Positions 24,493 to 36,603 of a DNA stretch of 64,000 nucleotides are shown here, piece by piece (within the stretch, counting starts at the first letter, position 1; each line of letters starts with the position of its first letter). A model generated the notes under the pieces. It did not search any database. It was not told the origin of the DNA and saw nothing but the letters and a program-made list of their open reading frames with translations. Source of the DNA: Streptomyces sp. RFCAC02 (lineage in GTDB: Bacteria > Actinomycetota > Actinomycetes > Streptomycetales > Streptomycetaceae); NCBI RefSeq assembly GCF_004193175.1, contig NZ_SAUH01000001.1, positions 2,087,501 through 2,151,500 of the forward strand. The letters run 5' to 3'. Made by a program: the position numbers and the translations under genes.

Positions 24493-25650
24493 TCACGCAG
24501 CGTATGCCAGTCCCAACTCGCGCGCAATCACCATCCGTTGCACCTCGCTCGTGCCCTCGCCGATTTCGAGGATCTTGGCGTCGCGCCACATGCGGGCCAC
24601 CGGGTACTCGTTCATGAAGCCGTAGCCGCCGTGGATCTGGGTCGCCTCGCGCGCGTTGGTGACGGCCGCGTCGGAGGCGTGGAGTTTCGCGATCGCCGCC
24701 GCCTTCTTGAACGGCTCGCCCGCCAGCAGGCGGGCGGCCGCGTCGCGCCAGGCGGCGCGCGAGGTGTGGGCGCGCGCCTCCATGTCGGCCAGTTTGAACT
24801 GGATCGCCTGGTGGGCCGCGATCGGACGGCCGAACGCCGCGCGCTCCCGCGCGTAGCGCACCGACTCGTCCACGCAGCCCTGGGCCAGGCCGGTCGCCAG
24901 CGCGGCGATCGCGACCCGGCCCTCGTCCAGGACGCGGAGGAACTGCGCGTACCCCCGGCCCTCCTCGCCGAGGAGGCTGTCCGCCGGGACGCGGACGTCC
25001 GTCAGGGACAGGCCGTGGGTGTCCGACGCGTTCCAGCCGACCTTGGAGTACGCGGGCGCGACGGTGAGCCCCGGCGTGCCGGCCGGGACGACGAAGGCCG
25101 AGATCGGCCCGCCGGGGCCGCCCGTGCGGGCGGTGACGGTGACGAGCCCGGTGATGTCGGTGCCCGAGTTGGTGATGAAGCTCTTGTTGCCGTTGATGAC
25201 CCACGTGTCGCCGTCCCGTACGGCCGTGGTGCGGGTGCCGCCGGCGTCGGAGCCGCAGTCCGGCTCGGTCAGGCCGAACGCGCCGAGGATCTCCCCGCTG
25301 CACAGCCGCGGCAGCCAGGTCCGTTTCTGTTCGGGCGTGCCGAAGCGGTACAGCGGCATCGCGCCCAGCGACACGCCCGCCTCCAGGGTGATGGCGATGG
25401 ACGAGTCCACGCGCGCGAGTTCCTCCAGGGCCAGGCACAGCGCCAGGTAGTCGCCGCCCATGCCGCCCCATTCCTCGGGGAACGGCAGCCCGAACAGGCC
25501 CATGCGCCCCATCTCGCGGACGATCTCGTACGGGAAGGTGTGCCGTTCGTAGTGCTCGGCGATCCTCGGGGCGACGACGTCGTGCGCGAACGCCTCGACG
25601 GTCCGCCGCAGTTCCTCGTGCTCCGGGCTGAGACGGTGGTCCAGGGGCAT
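24493..25650 (-). CDS. acdH: Acyl-CoA dehydrogenase (branched-chain/isovaleryl type)
   Basis: This 385-residue FAD enzyme introduces the alpha-beta double bond in acyl-CoA intermediates. The signatures are AFGLTEPDCGSDAGG, WVINGNKSFITNSG, FGRPIAAHQAIQFKLADME and QIHGGYGFMNEYPVARMWRD. The catalytic Glu is in EIGEGTSEVQR. It is the last gene of the carboxylase/HMG-CoA lyase run, and the order matches S. coelicolor, where acdH acts in valine and isoleucine/leucine catabolism. It starts 2 bases after the HMG-CoA lyase stop, so coupling is likely. Confidence 0.92.
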   Translation of the reverse strand: MPLDHRLSPEHEELRRTVEAFAHDVVAPRIAEHYERHTFPYEIVREMGRMGLFGLPFPEEWGGMGGDYLALCLALEELARVDSSIAITLEAGVSLGAMPLYRFGTPEQKRTWLPRLCSGEILGAFGLTEPDCGSDAGGTRTTAVRDGDTWVINGNKSFITNSGTDITGLVTVTARTGGPGGPISAFVVPAGTPGLTVAPAYSKVGWNASDTHGLSLTDVRVPADSLLGEEGRGYAQFLRVLDEGRVAIAALATGLAQGCVDESVRYARERAAFGRPIAAHQAIQFKLADMEARAHTSRAAWRDAAARLLAGEPFKKAAAIAKLHASDAAVTNAREATQIHGGYGFMNEYPVARMWRDAKILEIGEGTSEVQRMVIARELGLAYAA

Positions 25651-25652
25651 CG

Positions 25653-26599
25653 TCAGGCCTCCTCGGGTGCGGACGCGCGTACGGTGCGCGAGGGGCTGGG
25701 GCGGCCCAGGTGACGGGCCATCCACAGGCTTGCGGCGGTGAGCCGGTCGAGGTCGACGCCGGTCTCGATGCCGAGGCCGCGCAGCATCCACAGCAGGTCC
25801 TCGGTCGCGAGGTTGCCGGTGGCCGAGCGGGCGAACGGGCAGCCGCCGAGCCCGCCGGCGGAGGCGTCGACGGTGGTGACGCCGTACCGGAGGGCGGCCA
25901 GGGTGTTGGCGAGGGCCTGGCCGTACGTGTCGTGGAAGTGGACCGCGAGGCGCTCGGCGCCGATGCCGGCGTCGCCCAGCGCGGCGAGGAGCGCGGTGAC
26001 GCGGCCCGGGGTGGCGACGCCGATGGTGTCGCCGAGGGACAGTTCGGCGCAGCCCAGGTCGAGGAGGCGGCGCGCGACGGCGACGACGCGCGGGATCGGG
26101 ACCTCGCCCTCCCACGGGTCGCCGAAGCACATGGAGAGGTAGCCGCGCACGGGGACGCCGGCGTCGGTCGCGCGGGTGACGACCGGCGCGAACATGTCGA
26201 GCGACGCGTCCACGGATCGGCCCAGGTTCGCCCGGGCGAACGACTCGGTGACGCTGGCGAAGACGGCGACCTCGCGGACGCCGAGGGCGAGGGCGCGGTC
26301 GAGGCCCCGCGCGTTGGGCACGAGGGCGGGCAGCCGGACGCCCGGCAGGTCGGCGAGGCGCGGCCACAGGTCCTCGGCGTCCGCGAGCTGCGGGACCCGG
26401 TCGGGGCGCACGAAGCTGGTGGCCTCGATCGTGGTGAGACCGGCGTCGGCCAGGCGGTGGATGAACTCGGCCTTCACCTCGACGGGGACGACGGCGCGCT
26501 CGTTCTGCAGGCCGTCCCTCGGCCCGACCTCGTGCACGCGGACGCGGGCGGGCAGGGCGGGGTCGGGCGTGGGTGTCGGAAGGGATGCGGGGGCGGGGC

Positions 26600-26603
<4 letters not shown>
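25653..26603 (-). CDS. Hydroxymethylglutaryl-CoA lyase
   Basis: This 316-residue TIM-barrel enzyme cleaves HMG-CoA to acetyl-CoA and acetoacetate, the last step of leucine degradation. The signatures are [10 protein letters not shown], the metal-binding [13 protein letters not shown], and the catalytic Cys loop in [15 protein letters not shown]. Its start overlaps the stop of the upstream carboxylase alpha gene by 4 bases (ATGA). The context with MCC-type carboxylase and acyl-CoA dehydrogenase supports this over the homologous homocitrate/isopropylmalate enzymes. Confidence 0.92.
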
Positions 26604-28606
<2,003 letters not shown>

Positions 28607-28636
28607 CGGCGCGGTCCTCCTCACGTGCTCGGGCTG

Positions 28637-30244
28637 TCACATCCGGAAGACGCCGTAGCCGCCCTCGGCCAGCGGCGCGTTGGCGCAGGCGGTGAGCGCG
28701 AGACCGAGGACGGTGCGCGTCTCCAGCGGGTCGATCACCCCGTCGTCCCACAGGCGGGCGGTGGCGTACCAGGCGCTGCCGCGCTCCTCGTACTGCTCGC
28801 GGATGGGGGCCTTGAACGCCTCCTCCTCGGCCTCGCTCCAGTCGGGCCGCTGGTCGCGGCGCACGGTGGCGAGGACGGCGGCGGCCTGCTCGCCGCCCAT
28901 GACGGAGATCTTCGCGTTGGGCCACATCCACAGGAACCGGGGCGAGTAGGCGCGGCCGCACATCGAGTAGTTGCCCGCGCCGTAGGAGCCGCCGATGACG
29001 ACGGTCAGTCTGGGTACGCGGGCGCAGGCGACCGCCGTCACCATCTTGGCGCCGTGCTTGGCGATGCCGCCGGCCTCGTAGGCGCGGCCCACCATGAACC
29101 CCGAGATGTTCTGCAGGAAGAGGAGCGGGATGCCGCGCTGGTCGCACAGCTCGACGAAGTGGGCGCCCTTCTGGGCGGACTCGGAGAAGAGGATTCCGTT
29201 GTTCGCGACGACGCCGACCGGGTGACCGTGGATGTGCGCGAAGCCGGTGACCAGGGTCGTCCCGAAGCCCGCCTTGAACTCGGCGAACCGCGACCCGTCC
29301 ACCAGCCGGGCGATGACCTCCCGCACGTCGTAGGGCGTGCGGGGGTCGACGGGGACCGCGCCGTACAGGCCGGCGGGATCGACGGCCGGTTCCTCGGCCG
29401 GCTCGACCGGCCAGGGCAGCGGGCCGCGCGGCGGGAGCGTGGCGGCGATGGTGCGGACGATGCGCAGGGCGTGCGCGTCGTCGTCGGCGAGGTGGTCGGC
29501 GACCCCCGAGACCTTGGTGTGGACCTCGCCGCCGCCCAGCTCCTCGGCGGTGACGACCTCGCCGGTCGCCGCCTTCACCAGCGGCGGGCCGCCGAGGAAG
29601 ATCGTGCCCTGGCCGCGGACGATGACGGCCTCGTCGCTCATCGCCGGGACGTACGCGCCGCCCGCCGTGCAGGACCCGAGGACGGCGGCGATCTGCGGGA
29701 TGCGGGCGGCGGACAGGCGGGCCTGGTTGTAGAAGATGCGGCCGAAGTGGTCACGGTCGGGGAAGACCTCGTCCTGCAGCGGCAGGTAGGCACCTCCCGA
29801 GTCGACCAGGTAGAGGCAGGGGAGGCGGTTGTCGAGGGCGATCTCCTGGGCGCGGAGGTGCTTCTTCACCGTCATCGGGTAGTACGTGCCGCCCTTGACG
29901 GTCGCGTCGTTGGCGACGACGACGGCCTCCCGGCCGCTGACCCGGCCGATGCCCGCGATCACCCCGGCGGCGGGCGCGGCGCCGTCGTACATGCCGTCGG
30001 CGGCGAGCGGCGCGATCTCCAGGAACGGGGAGCCCGCGTCGAGGAGGGCGTCCACCCGGTCGCGGGGCAGCATCTTGCCGCGCGCGGTGTGCCGGGCGCG
30101 GGCGCGCTCCCCGCCGCCGAGCCGGGCGGCGGCCAGCTTCGCGCGCAGGAGGGCGACCAGCTCCCGGTGGGCCGCCTCGTTGGCGGCCCACCCTCCGGAG
30201 GTCGGGTCGGCCGTACTGCTCAGCACCGGTGCTGCCTGCCGCAT
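28637..30244 (-). CDS. accD1: Acyl-CoA carboxylase beta subunit (carboxyltransferase)
   Basis: This 535-residue carboxyltransferase has tandem crotonase folds. The oxyanion-hole glycines are in [16 protein letters not shown] and [28 protein letters not shown] and [10 protein letters not shown] fit methylcrotonyl/geranyl-CoA carboxylase beta rather than propionyl-CoA carboxylase. It is the first gene of the leftward cluster accD1-accA1-HMG-CoA lyase-acdH. The ATG at 30244 has no Shine-Dalgarno and lies a few bases after a -10-like TTAACC, so the mRNA may be leaderless. An operator-like palindrome overlaps this promoter. Confidence 0.92.
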   Translation of the reverse strand: MRQAAPVLSSTADPTSGGWAANEAAHRELVALLRAKLAAARLGGGERARARHTARGKMLPRDRVDALLDAGSPFLEIAPLAADGMYDGAAPAAGVIAGIGRVSGREAVVVANDATVKGGTYYPMTVKKHLRAQEIALDNRLPCLYLVDSGGAYLPLQDEVFPDRDHFGRIFYNQARLSAARIPQIAAVLGSCTAGGAYVPAMSDEAVIVRGQGTIFLGGPPLVKAATGEVVTAEELGGGEVHTKVSGVADHLADDDAHALRIVRTIAATLPPRGPLPWPVEPAEEPAVDPAGLYGAVPVDPRTPYDVREVIARLVDGSRFAEFKAGFGTTLVTGFAHIHGHPVGVVANNGILFSESAQKGAHFVELCDQRGIPLLFLQNISGFMVGRAYEAGGIAKHGAKMVTAVACARVPRLTVVIGGSYGAGNYSMCGRAYSPRFLWMWPNAKISVMGGEQAAAVLATVRRDQRPDWSEAEEEAFKAPIREQYEERGSAWYATARLWDDGVIDPLETRTVLGLALTACANAPLAEGGYGVFRM

Positions 30245-30250
30245 GGACTC

Positions 30251-30270
30251 AGGTTAACGCTCGCTAACCT
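30251..30270. promoter_or_regulatory. Candidate TetR operator between accD1 and its regulator
   Basis: AGGTTA and TAACCT at the ends of this 20-base element form an inverted repeat that extends imperfectly inward (AGGTTAACG / CGCTAACCT, 8 of 9). It lies in the 47-base divergent gap. It covers the predicted -35 of the TetR gene and the predicted -10 of accD1, the expected place for a repressor acting on both. Confidence 0.6.
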
Positions 30271-30283
30271 GCCTGTCTACAAT
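30254..30283 (+). promoter_or_regulatory. Promoter of the TetR gene, probably leaderless
   Basis: TTAACG (30254-30259) and TACAAT (30278-30283) are spaced by 18 bases. The -10 ends 8 bases before the ATG at 30292, so transcription would begin at the start codon. There is no ribosome binding site in the interval. Confidence 0.5.
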
Positions 30284-30291
30284 GCCTGACC

Positions 30292-30891
30292 ATGACCACT
30301 CACGCCCCCTCCCCCCGCCGCCTGCAGATCCTGCGCGAGGCGTCCCGCCTCTTCGCCGAACGGGGGTTCCACGGTGTCGGGGTGGACGAGATAGGGGCCG
30401 CCGTCGGCATCAGCGGCCCGGCGCTCTACCGTCACTTCCCTGGCAAGGACGCGATGCTGACGGAGCTGCTGGTCGGCATCAGCGGCCGGCTGCGGGACGG
30501 CGGGGAGCGGCGCGTGCGGGAGGCCAGGGACGCGGGGCTGCCCGCCGCCGAGGTGCTGGACGCGCTGATCGAGGGGCACATCGACTTCGCGCTGGACGAC
30601 CGCGCCCTGATCATCCTGCACGACCGGGAGCTCGACCGCCTCCCGGAGGCCGACCGCAAGCGGGTGCGGCGGCTCCAGCGCGAGTACGTCGAACTGTGGG
30701 TGGGCGTGGTGCGGCGGGTGCACGGGGACCTGCCGGAGCCGCTCGCGCGTGCCACCGTGCACGCCGTCTTCGGGCTGCTGAACTCGACACCCCACCTGTC
30801 ACGGCCGAGCGCGCTGCCGTCCCGCGAGGGGACGGCGGCGCTGCTGCGGCGGCTGGCGCACGCCGCGTTCGCCGCGGCGGCCGACGGCTGA
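30292..30891 (+). CDS. TetR-family repressor of the acyl-CoA carboxylase cluster
   Basis: This 199-residue protein has an N-terminal HTH (ASRLFAERGFHGVGVDEIG, then ISGPALYRHFPGKDAML). A C-terminal all-helical ligand domain resembles the SACE_7040-type regulators. It is divergent from accD1 across a gap containing a 20-base palindrome. Regulation of the branched-chain acyl-CoA genes, with an acyl-CoA ligand, is an inference from this position. It is convergent with the Sel1-repeat gene. Confidence 0.87.
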   Translation: MTTHAPSPRRLQILREASRLFAERGFHGVGVDEIGAAVGISGPALYRHFPGKDAMLTELLVGISGRLRDGGERRVREARDAGLPAAEVLDALIEGHIDFALDDRALIILHDRELDRLPEADRKRVRRLQREYVELWVGVVRRVHGDLPEPLARATVHAVFGLLNSTPHLSRPSALPSREGTAALLRRLAHAAFAAAADG

Positions 30892-30914
30892 ACCGCCGGC
30901 CGCCGCCCCGGCCG

Positions 30915-32549
30915 TCAGGCCGTCAGCTCCTGCCGGAGTGCGTCCCGCAGGCGGGCGGCGCGGCGCGACACCTCGTCCGGCCCCAGCTCCATGGCGCGCG
31001 TGCACCAGCTCCCGCCCTCGGCGAGGTCGCCCCGGCGCGAGGCCATCAGCGCGAGCCGCAGCGCGGCACGCCCGTGCCCGGCCTCGGCGGCACGGCGCCA
31101 CCACAGCGCGGCCTCCGGCTCACTGCCCTCGCGCGCCAGCAGCAGCCCGAGGTTGAACGCGCCGTTGCGGCTGCCCGCCTCGGCCGCCGCCCGGTACCAG
31201 CGGGCGGCCTCGTCCACCTCGTCCCGCGCGGCCGCGCACATGCCGAGCTTGACCTGTGCCCGGCGGTGACCGTGCTCGGCGGCCCGGCGGTACCAGTCCT
31301 CGGACTCGGCGTCGCCGCGCCGCTCCAGCAGCACCGCGAGCCGGAACGCGCCCTCGACGCTGTCGCCCTCGGCGGCCTGCCGCAGATACGTCTCGGCACG
31401 GGCGGAGTCCGCGTCGTCGCCGGAGCGCAGCAGCTCGACCGCCACCTGCAGGGCCGCCTCGGCGTGCCCGTCGTGCGCGGCCTGCTCGTACCAGTGCCGC
31501 GCGCGCTCGGTGTCACCGCGCCCCGCGTGGAGGATGCCCAGGTTGAACGCGGCGTCGATGCTGCCCGCCTCGGCCGCCTTGGAGAACCACGGCTCGGCCC
31601 CGTCCGCGTCGCCGCGCTGCAGCAGCAGGACGGCCAGCGCGTTGGCCGCCTCGCGGTGCCCGGCGTACGCGGCGCGCCGGTACCACTGCTCGGCCTGCTC
31701 CGTGCGGCCCTGCCCGGCGCACAGCAGCGCGAGGTTGAACGCGCCGTTCATGTCGCCGGCGTCGAGGGCCGCGCGGTACCAGCGGTGGGCCTCCTGGCGC
31801 TCACCGCGCTCCGCGTGCAGGGCGCCGAGGGCGTTGGCCGCGGGGCCGTCGCCGTCACGCGCCGCGCACCACCACCAGCGCTCGGCGCCGACCTCGTCGC
31901 CCGCGTCCCGCAGCAGGAAGCCGAGGGCGCTGGCCGCACGGGCCTCGCCCGCCTCGGCCGCCTCCAGGTACCAGCGCTGGGCCTCCCCGACCTCGCCGCG
32001 CTCCTCCAGCAGCCCGCCCAGACGCAGCGCGGCACGCCGGTGCCCGCGCGCGGCGGCCTGCCGGAACCACGGCTCGGCCTCGGCGCCGTCCCGCTCGGCG
32101 AGCAGGACCGCGTACCGGTAGGCGCCCTCGCGGTGCCCCCGCTCGGCGGCGGCGCGGAACCAGGCGCGCGCCTCCGGCGCGCCCCGGTGGTCGAGCAGGT
32201 CGGCCAGCGCGTAGGCGCCGGACGCGTGCCCCGATTCGGCGGCCTGCCGCAGCCAGTACTCGGCGGCCGCCTCGTCACCGCTCTCGCGGTGCCGGCGCCC
32301 CAGGGCGTGGGCGGCGGGCGCGGATCCCGCCACGGCGGCGATGCGCCACCACTCGGCGGCCTCGTCACCGCGGCCGGACTGGTGCAGCAGTACTCCCAGG
32401 TTGTTCGCCGCGGAACGCTCCCCGTCCGCGGCGGCCGCGCGCAGCGGCGCCTCGGCCTGGTCCAGGTCGCCGAGGCGCAGCAGCCGCGCGCCCTCGCGCG
32501 CGGCCGTGCGGCTGCTCTCGAACCTCGCCATGTCCCCCATAAGGTCCAT
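30915..32549 (-). CDS. Sel1/TPR-like repeat protein
   Basis: This 544-residue soluble protein is made almost wholly of about 14 Sel1-type helical repeats of some 36 residues. The core recurs as AxxWYRxAAExGxxxAAxNLGxLL; examples are EEAAEAG, WYRRAAYAGHREAANALAVLL and WYRAAAEAGSRNGAFNLGLLL. Such solenoids bind partner proteins and have no catalysis of their own. There is no signal peptide or membrane segment. The start at 32549 is chosen because AGGTGG lies about 8 bases upstream; ATGs at 32540 and 32531 are alternatives. It is a conserved neighbour of the acc cluster in Streptomyces as I recall; the role is unknown. Confidence 0.8.
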   Translation of the reverse strand: MDLMGDMARFESSRTAAREGARLLRLGDLDQAEAPLRAAAADGERSAANNLGVLLHQSGRGDEAAEWWRIAAVAGSAPAAHALGRRHRESGDEAAAEYWLRQAAESGHASGAYALADLLDHRGAPEARAWFRAAAERGHREGAYRYAVLLAERDGAEAEPWFRQAAARGHRRAALRLGGLLEERGEVGEAQRWYLEAAEAGEARAASALGFLLRDAGDEVGAERWWWCAARDGDGPAANALGALHAERGERQEAHRWYRAALDAGDMNGAFNLALLCAGQGRTEQAEQWYRRAAYAGHREAANALAVLLLQRGDADGAEPWFSKAAEAGSIDAAFNLGILHAGRGDTERARHWYEQAAHDGHAEAALQVAVELLRSGDDADSARAETYLRQAAEGDSVEGAFRLAVLLERRGDAESEDWYRRAAEHGHRRAQVKLGMCAAARDEVDEAARWYRAAAEAGSRNGAFNLGLLLAREGSEPEAALWWRRAAEAGHGRAALRLALMASRRGDLAEGGSWCTRAMELGPDEVSRRAARLRDALRQELTA

Positions 32550-32778
32550 CGTCGCACCACCTGAAACCTGCGTACACCTGGTATACCGCAGCCAGTGAGT
32601 CACTTGAGCGGTTTATCGACTTCCCGATATGGAAACACCCAAACACCGTCGCCGGCGGGGGTTTCCCGGGAGTCGACAGGCAGTATGACGCCCGCCACTG
32701 ACAACCCAGGTCAGCGCGGACGCCGGGCAACGGCCGAACAGATGCCCAAGGTTGACGTTGCCACACCCCGGACGTGAC

Positions 32779-32813
32779 GAAGGGTCCGGAGCCGCGATGG
32801 CCCCGGACCCTTC
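32779..32813 (-). terminator. Terminator of the UPF0182 gene
   Basis: GAAGGGTCCGG (32779-32789) pairs with CCGGACCCTTC (32803-32813), an 11-bp stem with a 13-base loop, 17 bases past the UPF0182 stop. Confidence 0.6.
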
Positions 32814-32829
32814 ACCAGTGCGTCACATG

Positions 32830-35800
32830 TCAGGCGCTGCCGCCCCCGCCGGCGTCCGCGCCGCCGTCGGGAGTGTCTTCGCTTTCCTCACCGTTCTCAC
32901 TGTTGTCGCCGTTGTCACCGTTGCCGCCGGTGTCGGCGTCACCGCCCGAATCGCCGGTGTCGCCGGAATCACCGCCGCTGTCACCGGCGTCGCTGCCCTG
33001 GGCCTCGGCGAGCCGGTCCAGCGCGTCGGCGAGACGCTGCTGGGCCTCCTCCCACGAGTCCTGGGCGTCCTCCAGGGCGTCCTGCGCCTCCTGGATGGCG
33101 TCCTCCAGCTCGGTGCCGCCGTCGGCCGGCGGCTCCTCCTCGTCCGGTTCGTCCGGCGCTGGTTCCTCACCCGATTCAGTGACCCCGAAGACGACGTCGA
33201 GCGCCTCCGACAGGCTGTCCTCGAACGCGGTCTCCTCGCCGTAGGTGACCAGCACCTTCCGCAGGAGCGGGTAGTTCGTGCTCGCACCGCGGACGTACAC
33301 CGGTTCGACGTAGAGCAGGCCGCCCTCCAGGGGAACGGTCAGCAGGTTGCCGTACTCGACCTCGGAGTCGCCGCGCTGGAGGATGTTGATCTCCGTGGCG
33401 ATGTCGGGGTCGGAGTTGAATCTGCTCTGGACCTGTTGCGGACCCCACACCGTCGTGTTCGACGGGAGCGTGAGGATGCGCATCTTCCCGTAGTCGTCGG
33501 ATCTCGCGTCCGCCTCGACCGCCATGTAGGCGGCCAGGGTGTCGCGGTTGAGCGGGGTGAAGGTCGTCGTCAGCGAGAAGACCTGCTGGTCCTGGTCCGG
33601 CATCCGCATGCTCAGGTAGTACGGCGGCACGGACTGGCCCTCGTGCGTCGGGTCGTCCGGCACCTCCCAGCGCTCCGAGCCGCTGTAGAACTGGTCGGCC
33701 GTCTCCACGTGGTAGCGCTGCAGCAGGTCGCGCTGCACCTTGAAGAGGTCCTGCGGGTAGCGCAGGTGGTCGAGCAGCTCGTCGCTGATGCTGTCCTTCG
33801 GCTCGACGGTGCCGGGGAACGCCTTCATCCACGTGTCGAGGACCGGGTCGTTCTCGTCCCACTCGTAGAGCACGACCTCGCCCGAGTAGGCGTCGACCGT
33901 GGCCTTGACCGAGTTGCGGATGTAGTTGACCTGGTTCTCCTGCGCGATGACGTCGCCCTGCGTCTCGGTGAGCGAGGTCTCCGTGACGTCGCCCAGCGTG
34001 GTGCGCGAGGCGTACGGATAGCCGTTGGTCGTCGTGTAGGCGTCCACGATCCACTGGATGCGGCCGTCGACGACCGCCGGGTACGGGTCGCCGTCGATCG
34101 TCAGCCACGGCGCGACCGCCTCGACGCGCTCCTTCGGCGTGCGGTTGTAGAGGATCCGGGAACCCTCGCCGATCGCACCGGAGTAGAGGATCTGCGGCTC
34201 ACCCATGGTCAGGGCGTACGCGGCGCGGTTGAGGTAGTTGTCGAGGTTGACGCCGGAGTCGCCCTCGTAGCTGTACTCGACCTCGCCGTCCTCGCCCGCG
34301 TAGTCGATCTCCTGCTGCGGGCCGCCGACGATGGAGTACTGCGTCGTGTACTCGCCGTAGTAGATCCGCGGCTCGTAATCGCCGAGGTTGCCTTCCGGCG
34401 GCAGGTTCTGCTCGGTGAAGTCGGGCTGGCCGTTGTCCTGGACCGAGGTGCCGCTGGCCGCGACGACGCCGAAGCCGTGCGTGTAGCGGAAGTGCTCGTT
34501 GATCCAGTTGCGCTCGGGGATCTGCGTGATGTCCATCTCGCGCAGGCCGACGACCGTGTCCTGCTCACCGTCGGCCGTGTCGTACCGGTCGACGTCCAGC
34601 GTCTCGGGGAACTTGTAGTACCCGCGCACCTGCTGGATCTGCTGGAACGCCGGCGAGACCACGCTCGGGTCGAGCTGGCGGATGCTCACCGTGTCGCCCA
34701 CCGACTCGCGCAGTGTGTCCGCCCCGGCCTCGCTCTGGCCGCTGTAGTCCTCGATGGACGCGTCCGCGATGTCGTACGCGTCCATGGTGGCGTCCATGTG
34801 CTTCTGGATGTACGGCGTCTCCTTGGCCTGCTCGTTCGGCCGGACCTGGAACTGCTGGACCAGCGCCGGGTACACGCCGCCGATGAGCACGGCCGACAGC
34901 ACCATCAGGCCGAGGCCGATGACCGGGAGCTGCCAGCCGCGCCGCCACAGCGCCGCGAAGAACAGCAGCGCGCAGATCGCCGCGATGATGGTGAGGATCG
35001 TCTTGGCCGGCAGGTACGCGTTCGCGTCGACGTAGCGCAGGCCCGTCCAGCCCTCCGCGTTGCGGAAGTCGCCGCCCTTGAGGGCGAGTCCGTACCGGTC
35101 GAACCAGTACGCCACCGCCTTGAGCGCGACGAACAGGCCGAGCAGCACCGACAGGTGCTTCGTGGCCGCGGGGGTGACGCGGCTGCCCGGCGTCGTGAGG
35201 CGCACACCGCCGTACAGGTAGTGCGTGAGCGCGGCGGCGATCGTGGACAGCACCACGACCGCGAAGCCGAAGCCGATGAGGAAGCGGTAGAAGGGGTAGT
35301 CGAACGCGAAGAACGACACGTCCCGGTGGAACTGCGGGTCCTCCTGCCCGAACGACGTGCCGTTCACCCACTGGAGCCACGTGCGCCACTGGCCGGACGC
35401 CGAACCGCCCGCGATCAGGCCGATCACCAGCGCCACCGCGAGCACGACCCACCGCTTGTACGGCGCGATGCTCATGCGGTAGCGGTCGAGGTTCTGCTGC
35501 TCCATGGACATGGCGCTCAGCGGCGGCCGCAGCCGGTGCGCCAGCCAGATGTTGAACCCGACGGCGAGCGCCATCACCAGCCCGAAGACGGCGAACATGA
35601 CGACCCGTGTGAGCATCTGGGTCCGGTAGACGCTGGTGTAGTCCACCGAGCGGTACCAGAGCCAGTCGGTCCAGAACTGTGCGAACATGGCGAACGCGAT
35701 GGCCAGTCCGGCCAGGATCGCCGCCGTGATGAGCAGGGTCTTCGCGCCCCTGGAGGGACGCCCGACGCTGAACCGGGGTCCGCCCGGTCCGCCGGGACCT

Positions 35801-35859
35801 CTGGGACCTCGGGGTCCGTTCGGGCCGTTGGAGCCACGGCCCGACCCCCGGTCCGGCAT
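32830..35859 (-). CDS. UPF0182 family large membrane protein
   Basis: This 1009-residue protein has four regions. The N-terminus is Gly/Pro-rich and basic ([19 protein letters not shown]). About seven transmembrane helices follow between residues 35 and 310. A large extracytoplasmic domain at about 310-900 includes the family blocks [18 protein letters not shown] and [18 protein letters not shown]-terminal acidic coiled coil ([17 protein letters not shown]) leads to a tail of Gly, Asp and Ser. UPF0182 proteins are conserved across actinobacteria with no known function. The ATG at 35859 matches the usual MPDRG start. The low-complexity tail beyond residue 950 is species-variable. Confidence 0.9.
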   Translation of the reverse strand: MPDRGSGRGSNGPNGPRGPRGPGGPGGPRFSVGRPSRGAKTLLITAAILAGLAIAFAMFAQFWTDWLWYRSVDYTSVYRTQMLTRVVMFAVFGLVMALAVGFNIWLAHRLRPPLSAMSMEQQNLDRYRMSIAPYKRWVVLAVALVIGLIAGGSASGQWRTWLQWVNGTSFGQEDPQFHRDVSFFAFDYPFYRFLIGFGFAVVVLSTIAAALTHYLYGGVRLTTPGSRVTPAATKHLSVLLGLFVALKAVAYWFDRYGLALKGGDFRNAEGWTGLRYVDANAYLPAKTILTIIAAICALLFFAALWRRGWQLPVIGLGLMVLSAVLIGGVYPALVQQFQVRPNEQAKETPYIQKHMDATMDAYDIADASIEDYSGQSEAGADTLRESVGDTVSIRQLDPSVVSPAFQQIQQVRGYYKFPETLDVDRYDTADGEQDTVVGLREMDITQIPERNWINEHFRYTHGFGVVAASGTSVQDNGQPDFTEQNLPPEGNLGDYEPRIYYGEYTTQYSIVGGPQQEIDYAGEDGEVEYSYEGDSGVNLDNYLNRAAYALTMGEPQILYSGAIGEGSRILYNRTPKERVEAVAPWLTIDGDPYPAVVDGRIQWIVDAYTTTNGYPYASRTTLGDVTETSLTETQGDVIAQENQVNYIRNSVKATVDAYSGEVVLYEWDENDPVLDTWMKAFPGTVEPKDSISDELLDHLRYPQDLFKVQRDLLQRYHVETADQFYSGSERWEVPDDPTHEGQSVPPYYLSMRMPDQDQQVFSLTTTFTPLNRDTLAAYMAVEADARSDDYGKMRILTLPSNTTVWGPQQVQSRFNSDPDIATEINILQRGDSEVEYGNLLTVPLEGGLLYVEPVYVRGASTNYPLLRKVLVTYGEETAFEDSLSEALDVVFGVTESGEEPAPDEPDEEEPPADGGTELEDAIQEAQDALEDAQDSWEEAQQRLADALDRLAEAQGSDAGDSGGDSGDTGDSGGDADTGGNGDNGDNSENGEESEDTPDGGADAGGGGSA

Positions 35860-35988
35860 CTGGAAAGCCAAGGTGCGCACCTCAAAGATTCGCAGTGGTT
35901 GAAGCCGGGCCGACCGGTCAGCGGCCCACCCGACTAACTTACTCAAGCTTTACTCGGTTCCCGTTTTCGGGGTATGAGACGGCACGAT

Positions 35989-36564
35989 ATGCCCATGGAC
36001 AACACCGCCCCCGGAGAAACCGGATCTCTTCCCCCCACTGCCGACCCATTGACCAGGGCCGTTCTCGAGATCGACGACTACGCGGCGGGGCTCGGCTGGG
36101 ACCGGCCCGCGCTGCTGTTCGCCCTCGTGGACACGGCCAGGCTCCGCGCCGAGGAACCGGGGCTCGCCGACCGTCTCGACGTCGCCGACGACCCGGGCGC
36201 CACGGAGCTGACCCCGGTCGAGCAGGACGAACTGCCGCCGGACGTGCCCCTGGACGAGTTCCTCGCGACGATCGCCTGGCCGGACGCCGTGACCGGCTGC
36301 GCGCTCACCCTGGAGCGCCTGATGCTGCCGCCGTCCGCCGAGGCCGCCCTCCCCGAGGGGCTGTCCGAGGACGAGCTGACGCGGTGGGTCGCCGAGCACC
36401 CGGAGCGGCGCGAGGTCAGGATGACGGTGGCCGTCACCCGGGACGGGCGCCGCGAATCGGCGCTGCGGCTGCGGGAGAAGGACACCCCCACGGAGGTGCT
36501 GACGGGCGCCGGGCTCGTGCCGAACCTCGCGGAGGCCCTGGCCGCCACTTTCTCGGACGACTGA
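35989..36564 (+). CDS. PPA1309 family conserved protein
   Basis: This 191-residue cytoplasmic protein has the conserved core DPLTRAVLEIDDYAAGLGWD, then ATIAWPDAVTGCALTLERLM and HPERREVRMTVAVTRDG. It ends in a C-terminal LRLREKD...GAGLVPNLAEALAATF. The family is restricted to actinobacteria and has no assigned function. ATGs at 35989 and 35995 are both possible (MPMDN or MDN). It is divergent from UPF0182 and convergent with the PDZ protease gene, an arrangement I recall as conserved. Confidence 0.8.
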   Translation: MPMDNTAPGETGSLPPTADPLTRAVLEIDDYAAGLGWDRPALLFALVDTARLRAEEPGLADRLDVADDPGATELTPVEQDELPPDVPLDEFLATIAWPDAVTGCALTLERLMLPPSAEAALPEGLSEDELTRWVAEHPERREVRMTVAVTRDGRRESALRLREKDTPTEVLTGAGLVPNLAEALAATFSDD

Positions 36565-36603
36565 CGCGCCGGCCGGCCGACGGCCGCGGCGGGGGCGCGG
36601 CGG

